From Lepus europaeus (Eukaryota; Chordata; Mammalia; Lagomorpha; Leporidae): DNA of 64,000 bases. The notes below the pieces were generated by a model. It was given only the letters and a program-made list of their open reading frames with translations. It had not been told where the DNA came from and searched no databases. Shown piece by piece: positions 23,022 to 34,129 of the stretch (its first letter is position 1; each line of letters begins with the position of its first letter). The position numbers and the translations under genes are program-made. Location of the stretch: positions 15,822,496-15,886,495 of the forward strand of contig NC_084829.1 in the NCBI RefSeq assembly GCF_033115175.1, given 5' to 3'.

Positions 23022-23963
23022 ATGAATTGGGCAAATGAGAGCACCCCAAAAGAATTTATACTACTTGGCTTCTCAGACAGACCCTGGCTACAAATGCCCC
23101 TTTTTGTGATCTTGCTAATATCATACACATTCACCATTTTTGGTAATGTCTCCATCATGATGGTGTGCATTCTGGATCCCAAACTTCATACTCCCATGTA
23201 TTTCTTTCTCACTAATCTCTCCATCTTAGATCTCTGCTACACCACAACCACCGTCCCTCAGATGTTGGTGAACATTTGTCTCAACAAAAAGACCATCAGC
23301 TATGGTGGCTGTGTAGCCCAGCTCATCATCTTCTTGGCCTTGGGTGCTACTGAATGTCTCCTCCTGGCTGTCATGTCCTTTGACAGATTTGTGGCAATTT
23401 GCAGACCCCTCCACTATGTAGTCATCATGAATCGTTGGTTCTGCCTAAGAATGGCAGCCTTCTCATGGCTCACTGGTTTCAGCAACTCAGTGTTGCAGTC
23501 TACCTTGACCATTCACATGCCACGCTGTGGCCATCGGGAAGTGGACCACTTTTTCTGTGAGGTTCCTGCCCTTCTCAAGTTGTCGTGTGCTGACACAAAA
23601 CCCATTGAGGCTGAGCTCTTTTTCTTTAGTGTATTAATTCTGCTAATCCCAGTGACATTCATCCTCATCTCCTATGGCTTCATAGCTCAAGCAGTATTGA
23701 AAATCAAATCAGCAGAAGGACGGCGAAAAGCTTTTGGGACATGCGGATCACACATGACTGTGGTGTCTCTCTTTTATGGAACAGCCATCTATATGTATCT
23801 ACAACCACCATCATCCACCTCCAAAGACTGGGGAAAGACGATTTCCCTCTTCTATGGAATCATCACACCCATGTTGAACCCCCTCATCTACAGCCTTAGA
23901 AATAAAGATATGAAGGAGGCCTTCAAGAGGGTGATGTCAAGAATCCTTTTTTTAAAGAAATAA
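23022..23963 (+). CDS. OR2B3: Olfactory receptor, OR2B3 orthologue
   Basis: An intact single-exon class II olfactory receptor of 313 residues: a seven-helix G-protein-coupled receptor acting in the olfactory cilium membrane through Golf/cAMP. Seen here: N-glycosylation site N5-E-S, GN in TM1 (41-42), LHTPMYFFL (55-63), an MSFDRFVAIC box (118-127), the C97-C179 disulfide pair, SY in TM5 (217-218), KAFGTCGSH (236-244) and PMLNPLIY (283-290). The sequence closely resembles human OR2B3 as I know it, including NESxPKEFILLGFSDR and the CADTKPIEAELFFFSVL loop, so I name it. The DRY motif reads DRF. Human OR2B3 lies in the MHC-linked OR cluster. The first ATG gives the expected N-terminus; a TAA ends it. 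Confidence 0.93.
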   Translation: MNWANESTPKEFILLGFSDRPWLQMPLFVILLISYTFTIFGNVSIMMVCILDPKLHTPMYFFLTNLSILDLCYTTTTVPQMLVNICLNKKTISYGGCVAQLIIFLALGATECLLLAVMSFDRFVAICRPLHYVVIMNRWFCLRMAAFSWLTGFSNSVLQSTLTIHMPRCGHREVDHFFCEVPALLKLSCADTKPIEAELFFFSVLILLIPVTFILISYGFIAQAVLKIKSAEGRRKAFGTCGSHMTVVSLFYGTAIYMYLQPPSSTSKDWGKTISLFYGIITPMLNPLIYSLRNKDMKEAFKRVMSRILFLKK

Positions 23964-24840
23964 GAAGTACTAATGTGATGAGGATTTTCTAAGTCTCTCT
24001 TTATCCTTTAAGATGACAATATTTGAAGTGATTTTCCAAGCTCTTGTGATTTCATTGAATTCTTTCAACAGTTAGGAAATTCTTACTCTCTACAGTAAGT
24101 AATGCTAATACCAAAGGGTATGTTTTATTTTTTTAAAGTTAAACTGATAGCCAGAAGCCCATCAATGCACTCTGTTCCTTGAGGTAACTCATTGTAATTT
24201 CAGGGATTTGGCTGTTTCACCTTCCCATTTGTATACTATTTGTTCTAAATCATCTTGTTTATGTTGTGATGTAGGTATTTTGATATATTTATGATTAAAC
24301 AACCTATGATCCTAAACCAAAATTCATTATTCAAAAACCAGTTGTTCAATAACTTCATACCCTCACATGCCTTGAAAAAAATTCTGTCGTATGCTTCCTT
24401 CCATAACTTCCATAACTACGTGATCTAAACACGTAGTCTGGCTCAAATTCAGCTGTCTTTAAACTAGCTAAGTGTTTGTATTTCATTAAAAACCTGAAAT
24501 GTCACTTGACTTTCATTTACAATTCTAACATTGTTCTTTTTTCTTCCTTTTATCGAGTTCCTTATTTGTCCCAACTTCTGTCCTAAGGAGTGAAATTTCT
24601 GCTAATAGTAAAGTTAATTAGTTACAAGATATGTTAATGGGAATCTTTTTGTATAGTAACCTTAATTAGTTAATTATATGGACAAGCATTTCATAAACAA
24701 TTTAAATAGTTGAAAATTGAATGTATTTAACTATTTTTGTATTGTTGAATATTTGCATTACTTGTTTTGACTATTGTAAATACAATCACAAAGAATTCAA
24801 CAGATAAGCATCTGTGTCTAATTGTCAGTTTATATTCTTG
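23964..24840. other. Region 3' of OR2B3, nothing recognised
   Basis: Presumably contains the OR 3'UTR, but no poly(A) site stands out. AT-rich and without coding signal. Confidence 0.45.
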
Positions 24841-25208
24841 AAAATGGTAGTACTGGCTGGCGCCGTGGCTTAACAGGCTAATCCTCCACCTTGCAGCGCC
24901 AGCACACCAGGTTTTAGTCCCAGTTGGGGCGCCGGATTCTATCCCGGTTGCCCCTCTTCCAGGCCAGCTCTCTGCTATGGCCCAGGAAGGCAGTGGAGGA
25001 TGGTCCGAGTCCTTGGGCCCTGCACCCGCGTGGGAGACCAGGAGAAGCATCTGGCTCCTGGCTTCGGATCAGCGAGATGCGCCGGCCGCAGTGGCCAATG
25101 GAGGGTGAACCAACGGCAAAAAGGAAGACCTTTCTCTCTGTCTCTTTCTCTCTTACTATCCACTCTGCCTGTCCAAAAAAAAAAAGAAAGAAAGAAAATG
25201 GTAGTACT
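24841..25208 (+). mobile_element. CSINE (GC-rich young type), plus strand, with 14-bp target duplication
   Basis: Body 24855-25194, head 'ggctggcgccgtggcttaac', tail A-rich with GAAA repeats. Perfect repeat aaaatggtagtact at 24841-24854 and 25195-25208. Confidence 0.95.
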
Positions 25209-25454
25209 ATCTCAAATCATAAAATTCTTTGAATATCTAAGAGTCAATACATATTGCCAAATTGCTTTACAAAAGTTTTGAAGTATTCCACATTCTCACC
25301 ACAACTATATATCACAAATGAGAATATTTGCTTCATGATTATTTGAAAACTCAGAGTTTTCATATGTTGAGACATTTCCGTTTCAGAGGCAAAAATATTA
25401 TCATCTTACTATTTTTAATTTCCTTGAGTAGTTTTTAAAGTAGTATATTATTCA
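25209..25454. other. Short intergenic stretch, nothing recognised
   Basis: AT-rich; no gene. Confidence 0.5.
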
Positions 25455-25730
25455 TATGTCTGGCTCTTCAGCCAGATTCGAATGCCTTAAGGGCTGATTC
25501 TGAGGCCAGAGTGCTGTTTAGGACATCTGCTATTCTATGAGTCTGCTGGGTATCCTGCTTCCCATGTTGGATCTTTCTCTCCCTTTTTAATTAGATCAGC
25601 TAGTATTAGCAGACACTAGTCTTGTTTATGTGATCCTTTTGACTCTTAGACCTATCAGTATGATCAATTGTGAACAGAAATTGATCACTTTTACTAGTGA
25701 GATGGCATTTCCCTTCCATGTTGAATACAG
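25455..25730 (-). mobile_element. L1 3'UTR fragment, minus strand
   Basis: 'ggctcttcagccagattcga' and 'cccatgttggatctttctct' align with 199-310 of L1-A in the same orientation. Neither ORF2 nor the A tail is attached, so this is an isolated 3'UTR piece. Confidence 0.85.
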
Positions 25731-26423
25731 TCCTCATTGCTTAATTTGATTTGCCAAGAAAATGTGAACATAAACTATGGGAGTCACTTACTGATGAGAC
25801 TTTAAGATCTAGTGCACATTCTCCCAGGCTCTTTCCTTCTGCCAATCAAGACAATTTTCAGGTTGGGGGTCCTTAATTAGCCTGACATATAGATTGAATA
25901 CAATGTGAAGTATAACTCCAAAGCTTGATAGACAATTAGCATAAGTGATAAATAAACCTTTATTACTTAAAGTCACTGGGAGTTTGGAGATTTTTATTAC
26001 TAAATTATAATACAGCTAATCTTAACTGATAATAGAAATTGATAATAGGAGTTGGGTTCTAATGTTTATAATTATAAAATAGGAGATGCTGACATAAGAG
26101 TAAGGTGAAAATAGATGGTGAAAATAGATGCTAAAGATTGGAATCATAATGATCTATGCTATAAAGCATGCAATCATTTTTGGAACTATCACCTGCAATA
26201 ATTTAGAAGGCTGATAGTGAAACCAATGAATATAAATCTAGATGAAGATATTAGATAACAATATGTATTTGTTAATTTTTTGTACATTTGACAAGATTTC
26301 ACTGAAAAAACTAAACTCAAACTCAAAAAAAAAATTCCCTATTTCCAAGTAGAAATGAAAGAAAATGGGAAGCACCCAGAAATTCAGGGTCTTAATTGGT
26401 TAGAAAAGAAAAAAACCCTCCAA
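25731..26423. other. Intergenic sequence, nothing recognised
   Basis: About 690 bp of AT-rich DNA. Confidence 0.5.
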
Positions 26424-26752
26424 GGGGGCCAGCTTGTGGCATAGTGGGCTTAGCTGCTGCTTGCAACACCAGCATCCCACATGGGCACTGGTTTGTGTCC
26501 CAGCTGCTCCACTTCTGATCCAACTCCCTGCTAATGGACTGGGAAGAGCAGAAGATGACCAAAGTTCTTAGACCTCTGCCACCCATGTGAGAAACCCTGA
26601 TGACGTTCCTTTCTCCTGGCTTCAGCTTGGCTCTCCCCTGACCCTTTTGGCCATCTCAGGAGTGAACCAATGGATGAAAGACCTCTCTGCCTCTCCTTCT
26701 CTCTCTGAAACTGTGACTTTCAAATACATAGATATATCTTTTAAAAAAAAAA
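26424..26752 (+). mobile_element. CSINE, plus strand
   Basis: Head 'gggggccagcttgtggcata', 'ccagcatcccacatgggcac', tail 'aaatacatagatatatcttt'. Confidence 0.9.
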
Positions 26753-26892
26753 AAACTTCCCAGTTAGAGATATTATATAAAATTGAGAGCATTCTTTGAA
26801 TAAATCAATTAAAATATCTCTAGCAATAAGAATTTATTCAAGAATGTAATCAATACACCTGTCATTAAACTTTCCTAGTGGATTAAAGTAGC

Positions 26893-27265
26893 ACGTGATA
26901 TATCCTTTTTTTTTTTTTTTTGACAGGCAGAGTGGACAGTGAGAGAGAGAGACAGAGAGAAAGGTCTTCCTTTTTTTCTGTTGGTTCACCCTCCAATGGC
27001 CGCTGCGGCCGGCATGCTGCAGTCAGCACACCGTGCTGATCCGAAGGCAGGAGCCAGGTGCTTCTCCTGGTCTCTCATGGGGTGCAGGGCCCAAGCACTT
27101 GGGCCATCCTCCACTGCACTCCCGGGCCACAGCAGAGAGCTGGCCTGGAAGGGGGGCAACCAGGACAGAATCCGGCGCCCCGACCGGGACTAGAACCCAG
27201 TGTGCCGGCGCCGCAAGGCGGAGGATTAACCTAGTGAGCTGTGGCAATGGCCACGTGATTTATCC
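26893..27265 (-). mobile_element. CSINE (GC-rich young type), minus strand, with target duplication
   Basis: Body about 26907-27251. Flanked by cacgtgatatatcc (26893) and cacgtgatttatcc (27252), 13 of 14 matching. Plus-strand open frames through it are SINE-derived. Confidence 0.93.
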
Positions 27266-28439
27266 TTTCAACTGAAATCAATGGTTCAAGGAAAGGGAAA
27301 AGTAAAGATAATAAATTTATTGCACCAAAGTCCAGTTGGCTAAATGAAATTATAAGTGAATATATAGAGACAACAATTGCGGATTTGGTCATTAGAATAC
27401 AGAGCAGACTAACAACAAATATACAAAAGGCTAAATTGTTGAAAGCATTATATCAAATAAAGTATTAACCTGGATTATAGAAGCTTCTGATTATGGCAAA
27501 TTAATACTTGGACTCTCAATCTTCTTAAAGAAGGAATGGAATTGAAAAGCCTTGCATTTTGTCTATTATCCTATACAGAGATAGATACTGTGCATAATTC
27601 CAACAGCCCTCCAAAAGTGTAGAGCCCAAGGGTTATGAAGAATAATAGACAGAGAAGCTGTTTCTAAAATATAGAAGACAAAAACATTATTGAATTCTCA
27701 GTTGAACTCCTCACAGTAACTGCTAACTGGTTTTGGGCATTTTCTGGGACTTCATGTTTACCTCTAAACTTCCTCATTTTGGTTGGAAGTGTTTATGCTT
27801 TTCATCTTGTTTCAGACCCACCTATTACATTTTCTGCATTTAGAGGAAAGATAACTTTTCTTTGTAGTTCATAGATTACTGAACCAAGAAAATTCAATTA
27901 TAAACCTAACAAAAACACTAGGGGACATTAAGCAAGGCTCCTGAACTTTGGGTTGGGTCTTGCTTCTAATTGGATGAAAACCTCTACTTGTCTCTTTCCA
28001 GAGGGATAAAGTATACTTTTATGAAGACAGAAAAATATATCAATTTTTTATGTCTATAGGGGAAGACTAGTAGGCTTTAAGACTTTCCATAAATATTTCT
28101 CATTCTTTCTGGATATACGATAAGAATATACTTCTTTCTATCTTTAAACTAAGTCTGTGACCATGAGTTCTGAGTCACAGTGATTGTTAAATATCCAGGA
28201 ATATTTTTCAGGGCCAGTCTGTGTATTGCAACATTTACATCCCTTCATCAGATAATCCAGGAAATCTTAAGTAGTGTATATTTGTACTCTTATGGAGAAT
28301 AACATAGAAAAGAGTCACCAGCTACATTCAATGGATGTGAAACATGCAAAAAATAAAATTTTGTTTTGTTGAACTACTATAATTTGGGTCTTAATAACTG
28401 ACATACCTTAATTGGTCATATTTCTTTTAAAATAATAAT
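27266..28439. other. Intergenic sequence, nothing recognised
   Basis: About 1.2 kb; no gene, RNA or repeat that I can name. Confidence 0.5.
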
Positions 28440-29264
28440 AATGTGTCTGTTTCTATGCCGGTACCATGCTGTTTCGGTTACACTGGGTCTTTAGTACCTA
28501 CTGACCTCGGTTATTGTGATGCCTCTAGCTTTGTACTTTTTGGTCAAGATTACTTTGGATATTTGGGGACCTTCGTGTTTCCATGTGAATATTAGGATTT
28601 TTGTCTACTTCTGTGAAGAATATCATTGGTATTTTCTTGAAGATTGTGCTGGATTGTGAATCATTTTGGATGATATGGACATTTCAACAACACTAACTCT
28701 AGTAATTCATTAATGTGGGAGCTTTTTTCTAATTTTTTTGCCTGCCCTCTAATTTGTCATTAATATTTATAAGTTTTACAGAGGAGGTTTTTCATATCCA
28801 TGTTTAGATTTATGGCTAGGCATTTACTGCACATATTGCAAAAGGAGCTGCTTTTATGATTTTTTTAGTGAGCTCATTTTTGAAGTATAAAAATGCTATT
28901 GATTTGGTGTTTTTTATTCTGTTGCTTTAATGAGATTGTTGATCAAATCTAATAGTCTTTGGTGGTGTCTTTAGGTTTTTCAGATATATCATATCATTTG
29001 AAAACAAGGATAATTTGACTTCCTCATTTCCTATTTGTATATTTTTATTTCCTTTTCTTTCCTAATTTCTCTGGCTAAGACTTCCAATATAATAATGAAT
29101 GAGAGCGGTGACAGAGGACATTGTTATATTGTTTGAGATCTTTCTTACAGGAAGTATCTTCAGCTTTTTCCCATTCCATGTGTTGCTGTCAAATACAACC
29201 TTTGCTATGTGGAGGTATGAAATTCCAATACCTAGTTTGTTTAGGGCTTTAATCCTGGCACAAA
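28440..29264 (-). mobile_element. Inverted 5' part of an old L1 (ORF2 middle), minus strand
   Basis: Reads as ORF2 on the minus strand: 'ggtaccatgctgttt' (28460) corresponds to 1948 of L1-A, and 'cctagtttgtttagggcttt' (29230) to about 2755. It therefore covers ORF2 from the reverse transcriptase core onward, in inverted orientation relative to the adjoining plus-strand part. Confidence 0.8.
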
Positions 29265-30495
29265 AATAGATACATAGACCACAAACAGAATAATGTTCCT
29301 AGATATGAATTCTCACATCTGTGGCCAACTCTTTCTTGAATAAGGCACTAAAAACATACACTGAAAGTAGACAATATCTTCAATAAGTGATTCTGGGAAA
29401 ACTGAATATCCACATGCATATTAAAATATGACCTCTACTCCCCATCCTACATAAAAATCAACTCAAAATGTACAAAGGATGTAAACATAGGACATGAAAC
29501 TACGAGATGACTTTAAAAGTGATCAGTATTGGCAAAGACTTTTTGGATAAAGCTTCAAAAGCATCTACAATGAAAGTTAACTAGACAATGAGAGTACATC
29601 AAACTAAGAAGCTTTTCCAAATTAAAGGAAAAAAATCAACATTGAAGAAACTACTGATCAAATGTAAGAAAATATTTGCAAAGTATTCAACTCACAAAGG
29701 AGATGATTAATATCTAGATTAAATGAGGAACTCAAAAAACTCAGTAAAAAAATAATACAGTTTAGAAAACAGTAAGGGATCTGAATACACATCTCCCAAA
29801 AGAAGAACTACAAATAAGAAATACATGAAAAAAATGCTCAGTATCTCTAGCCATCAAAGAAATGCAAATAAAACTCCAATGACACATCATCTCACTCCAG
29901 TAAGAATAGTTAATGATCAAAAAGACAAAAGCAATAAATGCTGGAAAGGATATGGAAAAAAGGTCTGTATAAACACTGCTGGATAGAATGCAAATTACTA
30001 CAACCATTATGGTGGTTATTATGAAGATTTCTCAAAAAACTGAAAATAGGGTCAGAGCTGTGGCATTGAGGGTAAAGCTGCCACCTGCAGTGGGAATATC
30101 ACATATGCATGCCTATTTGAGACCCGGTTGCTCCATTTCAGATCCAGCGTTGGCTATGGCCTGGGAAAGCAGAAGATGGCCCAAGTCCTTGGGCCCCTGC
30201 ACCCTCCCGTGGGAAACCCGGAAGAAGCCCCTGGCTCCTGGCTCCAGATCCACCTAGCTCCAGCCATTGAAGCCACTTGGGGAGTGAACCAGTGGATGGA
30301 AGATCTCTGCCTCTGTCTCTGCCTCTCTGTAACTCCACCTTTCAAATAAATAAATAAATCTTAACCAATTAAAAAAACTGAAAATATATCTACATAAATG
30401 ACATATCATCCTACTTTTGAATATAGATCTAAAGGAAATAAATCAGTCTATCAAAAAGATTTCTGAACTTCCATGTTCATTGCAGATTAACCTCC
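29265..30495 (+). mobile_element. Non-inverted 3' part of the same old L1, plus strand
   Basis: Begins at 'aaatagatacatagaccaca', the ORF2 position where the inverted segment stops ('gatagaccaatgg' in L1-B at about 50160). It continues in order through 'ggcaaagactttttggataa' and 'aaatgcaaataaaactccaa'. It is split by a CSINE at 30049-30371. Heavily mutated. Confidence 0.8.
30034..30386 (+). mobile_element. CSINE inserted in old L1, with 15-bp target duplication
   Basis: Body 30049-30371 with tail (AAAT)n. Perfect repeat aaaaaactgaaaata at 30034-30048 and 30372-30386. Confidence 0.94.
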
Positions 30496-30700
30496 CATAA
30501 TGTTGTTGGGAATGTGAACTAGTACAGCCTTATGGAAGACAATGTGGAGATTCTTCAAAAATCTGAAAAGTGTTCTATCATATGATCCAGACATCCCACC
30601 TCTGGGAATTTACCCAGAGGAAATGAAATCAGCATGTGAAAAGGTTATCTCTACCCCCATGTTTAGAGCAGCTCCATTCACAGTACCTAAGCTATCTGAA
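30496..30700 (+). mobile_element. Additional short L1 ORF2 fragment, plus strand
   Basis: 'gttgttgggaatgtgaacta' and 'ctctgggaatttacccagag' repeat an ORF2 interval already covered by the preceding L1 (29975-30048). This is therefore a second insertion or an internal duplication. Confidence 0.6.
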
Positions 30701-31039
30701 GGTACCTGGCTACCCCAGGAGCTGTAACCTGTTGATGAGCAGCTCAGGTAGCCTCCTGCGTTCAGCCAAGAGGGAGCAAGGGGAAAGTAACCCATAGTAG
30801 CTCTTCTCTCATGCTAGACTCCTCACATGGTGGGACAGGAAATGGATTGGGTACAAAAGAGAAGTCAAAAATATTCAGCCTGTCTATCATGGGGAAAGAC
30901 ACACTCACATAATACTAATGACTGGATTTCAAGAAAAAAAGAGCATTATGTACCATATGAGGTGACTGTCAAAGGAAAACCTTCATTTATACTTCCTATT
31001 AAGTTATTTGAATTTGGTTTTTGTTGTTGTTGTTGTCAT

Positions 31040-33310
31040 TGTTTTCTTTTTTTCAACTTTTATTTAATAGATGTAAATTTCAAAAGTACAACTTTTGGAT
31101 TATAACAGCTTTGCCCCCCATAACCTCCCTCCCACCAGCAACAATCCCATCTCCAACACCCTCTCCCATACCATTCTTCATCAAGATTCATTTTCAATTC
31201 TTTATACAGAAGATCAACTTAGTATACACTAAGTAAAGATTTCAACAGACTGCACCCACACAGACACACAAAGTATAAAGTACTGTTTGAGTAGCAGTTT
31301 TACCATTAATTTGCATAGTACAACACATTAAAGACAGAGATCTTACATGGGGAGTAAGTGCACAGTGTCTCCCGTTGTTGATTTAACAATTGACACTCTT
31401 GTTTATGGCGTCAGTAATCACCCAAGGCTCTTGTCATGAGCTGCCAAGGCTATGGAAGCCTCTTGAGTTCGCCAACTCTGATCTTATTTAGACAAGGCCA
31501 TAGATAAAGTGGAAGATCTCTCTTCCCTTCAGAGAAAGGTACCTCCTTCTTTGATGGCCAATTCTTTCTCCCTCACAGAGATCTTTCATTTAGGTCATTT
31601 TTTTGCCACAATGTATTGGCTTTCCATGCCTGAGAAACTCTCATGGGTTTTTTAGCCAGATCCAAATGCCTTAAGGGCTGATTCTGAGTCCAGAGTGCTA
31701 TTTAGGGCATCTTCCATTCTGTGAGTATGCTGTGTATCCCGCGTCCCATTTTAGATTGTTCTCTGCTTTTTAATTCTATCAGTATTATCAGATACTAGTC
31801 TTGTTTATGTGATCCCTTTGACTCTTAGACCTATCATTATGATCAATTATGAACTGAAACTGATCACTCTGACTAGTAAGATGGCATTGGTATATGCCAC
31901 CTTGATTGCATTGTCTTGGAATCCCCCGTTCTATTGAATTCTTCATTTCATTTTGATTTCTCTTCAATATCTCAATCTCATGTTCTATTAAATTTCTCAT
32001 TTCATTTTGATTCCTTCTTAAGATTTCATTTTCACGAGATTTTCTGTCATGACCTGCATGGATTTCAGTAGTTCATGCATTTGTTTTTGATTACTTCTAA
32101 ATATTCTTATAAATTTTTTGAGTTCCATTTCTTGCATTTCTTCTATATCATCATCTTCATAATCTTGTATTGGAGTGTCATGTTCATTTGGGAGCATCAT
32201 GATGTCTTCCTTGTTCTTGTTTTTTTTTTTGGTTTTTGCATTTGTTGTTTGGCATTTGTGGAGATATTCTTTGGTTTCTTTTTTTTCCTGCTGTGGTGGC
32301 TTTTCTCATTATATTACAACTCTAGATTAAGTGGACTGTCTGCTTTTGGTGAGTCTCTAGAGGCTTGTGGTGGGTGTGGCCAGAGAGTTCTGTTCAGTTC
32401 TTCTCAGGGTTAAGGGTGTGCCTAAGGTGACACATCCAGGTTTGGCATGGTAAATCTTCTCTCCCTCTTTTTTTTTATTCAGAAGGGAAGTAATTCCACT
32501 CAGCTGAGCTCTTCTCCTTGATGGCAATCAGTGCCTGAGTGTTAGCCCCAGTGGGTATGATATTCATCTGCTCTGTCCCAAGGACCACACAAAGATTCTG
32601 TACAGTCCTCAGTATAAGCTCAGATTCCCCTGTGGTGTCTTTCACTTGGTACCAGGGACACTGGAGCTTGTGGTGTCTCCCCCTGAGACTACTCACGTCT
32701 CAGCCACACTGTGAGTTCTCCCACACACCCTCAGGTCTTTTTTTTCACAGTCCCAGTTCATAAGCTCCACACATTCACTAGGTCTTATTCTCCTGTTATT
32801 TCTCCCCACTAGAATCAGGTCTTTTTGCTCGGCTGAGGGTGAGTGCAGCCCCAAGCTGGCACAGCTATTACATATGTCCAAAATGGTGCCTGCTCTATTA
32901 GCTCATACACCTTTGTAAGGTGAGTGGAGAAAGAGAATCGTGTCCGTACCATCCCTTTATTTTTTCTCTCCTCTAGTTATGCTGGTGTACTTTCCCCTAT
33001 GGGGCTTCAAGCCTCGTGCCCTCTAGGCTCTTCCTACTGCTTTTCACCAGTGTCTCAGGCTACTGCAGTCTCACCTCACCTTTCTTTCCAGTACTGGTAT
33101 GGAGGAGACTCTTGGCCGCAGCTGGGTTCCCAAGCTGTGGGCACCTGTGCCCTCCACATAGATCCACTGTGTCTCTCTAATTCCAGAAGAGTTTCCTCTG
33201 CCATTTTTTACCTAACTCTTCCCTGAGACTACACTATCTCCACTTTTATTAAACTATCTTTTTCTGGACTATTAGTGAGCTCCCTCCCTATTCCACCATC
33301 ATGGAACCTC
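31040..33310 (-). mobile_element. Internally deleted L1: 5'UTR + ORF1 start joined to 3'UTR
   Basis: On the minus strand, a 5'UTR starts at about 33310 (reverse complement 'gttccatgatggtgg', a YY1-like start). ORF1 begins near 32200 and runs to about 31930 (NEHDTPIQDYEDDDIEEMQ..., acidic leader then coiled coil). The sequence then passes directly into L1 3'UTR at 'gggattccaagac', ending with AATAAA (31059-31064) near 31050. All of ORF2 and most of ORF1 are absent. The junction is near 31929/31930. ORF1 also has stops. Confidence 0.85.
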
Positions 33311-33334
33311 TCCTGTTTTGTTTCTTTTTCAGAT

Positions 33335-33450
33335 GCATTTGAAAGGCAGAGCAACAGAAAGCACACACACATACACACATATACATACATACACACAAGA
33401 GGTAGGAGGAGAGAGAGAGGATCTCCTGTCCACTGGCTCATTCCATTAAT
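33335..33450 (-). mobile_element. CSINE fragment with (CA)n expansion, minus strand
   Basis: 'catttgaaaggcagagcaac', then a CACACATACACACATATACA microsatellite (33361-33400), GAGAGAGAG, then 'tcctgtccactggctcatt', where the SINE is cut off. Confidence 0.7.
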
Positions 33451-33451
33451 T

Positions 33452-33690
33452 TTTATTAATATAAAGAGAACAGATCTCAAGTATTTCATAGGTACAGTTC
33501 TGATAACCATGCATTCCTCCTCCTTCCCTTAATATCCCTCGTTCTTTCCTCTTTTTTTAATTTTTGCAAAGACATAATTTCAATACAGTTTATAATCACA
33601 AGCTTAATTCACCACTAACCATAATATTCAACAAGTAAAAAATACAAAGACTACAGTCCCACAGTGCAGCAGTTAATATAGAATGCAAAA
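33452..33690 (-). mobile_element. Probable old L1 3' end, minus strand
   Basis: T-rich start 'attaatttttattaatataa' followed by 'ccatgcattcctcctccttc', resembling inverted old L1 3' ends. Assignment is tentative. Confidence 0.4.
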
Positions 33691-33711
33691 AATGAATAGG
33701 AATGAAAGGGA

Positions 33712-34125
33712 AATCTTGTTGTTACTGGAGAAGCAAAGGGTCCTTGCCTTCACTCAAGAAAGAATTGAGGCATAAGACAGAGAGTAGTGAAAAGCATAGT
33801 AGCAAGGTTTATTATAGCAGGGACATCTGTAAGAATGGATGGGCACCTCTCCAGACAGAACCTGAGAGAGAGTGCCCAGTCCCTCAGACTGGGGGAGAGC
33901 GAGGTTACATGGCTGAGTGGAGAGAATACACCTGGGCAGGCCAGGAGGGCAGCTCAGCAGAGAGGCAGAAGGCTGAGTGTGCAGTTTACATTTAGGCTGG
34001 GTTTTTTTTTAAGGGAGTGGTTCTTGTCTTCCCACCTCTTCTCCTTCTCCTCCTCCTAGAACAAAGGACTTTTTTGGATGTAAATATGAAAAATTCCTTT
34101 CTGAGTTTTCCCCCTGAAGTTATCA
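33712..34125 (-). mobile_element. LTR-like sequence (ERV1-type?), minus strand
   Basis: On the minus strand it shows AATAAACCTTGCT (tttatt at about 33809) followed by a CTCAATTCTTTC / AAGGACCC block and an ...AACAACA end. This layout is typical of the R-U5 end of class I LTRs. No primer-binding site or internal region is recognisable alongside. Confidence 0.45.
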
Positions 34126-34129
34126 GAAT

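Noticed and set aside
15977-27275. Many 75-123 codon frames rich in Gly, Pro, Arg (for example 21933-22304, 24924-25232)
   Set aside because: All lie inside GC-rich CSINE copies and repeat the same peptide-like text on both strands; not genes.
30542-30795. Possible small gene after the L1 fragment
   Set aside because: The first half is L1 ORF2 text; the rest has no support.
33361-33412. Independent CA microsatellite locus
   Set aside because: It is an expansion within a CSINE fragment, and is annotated there.
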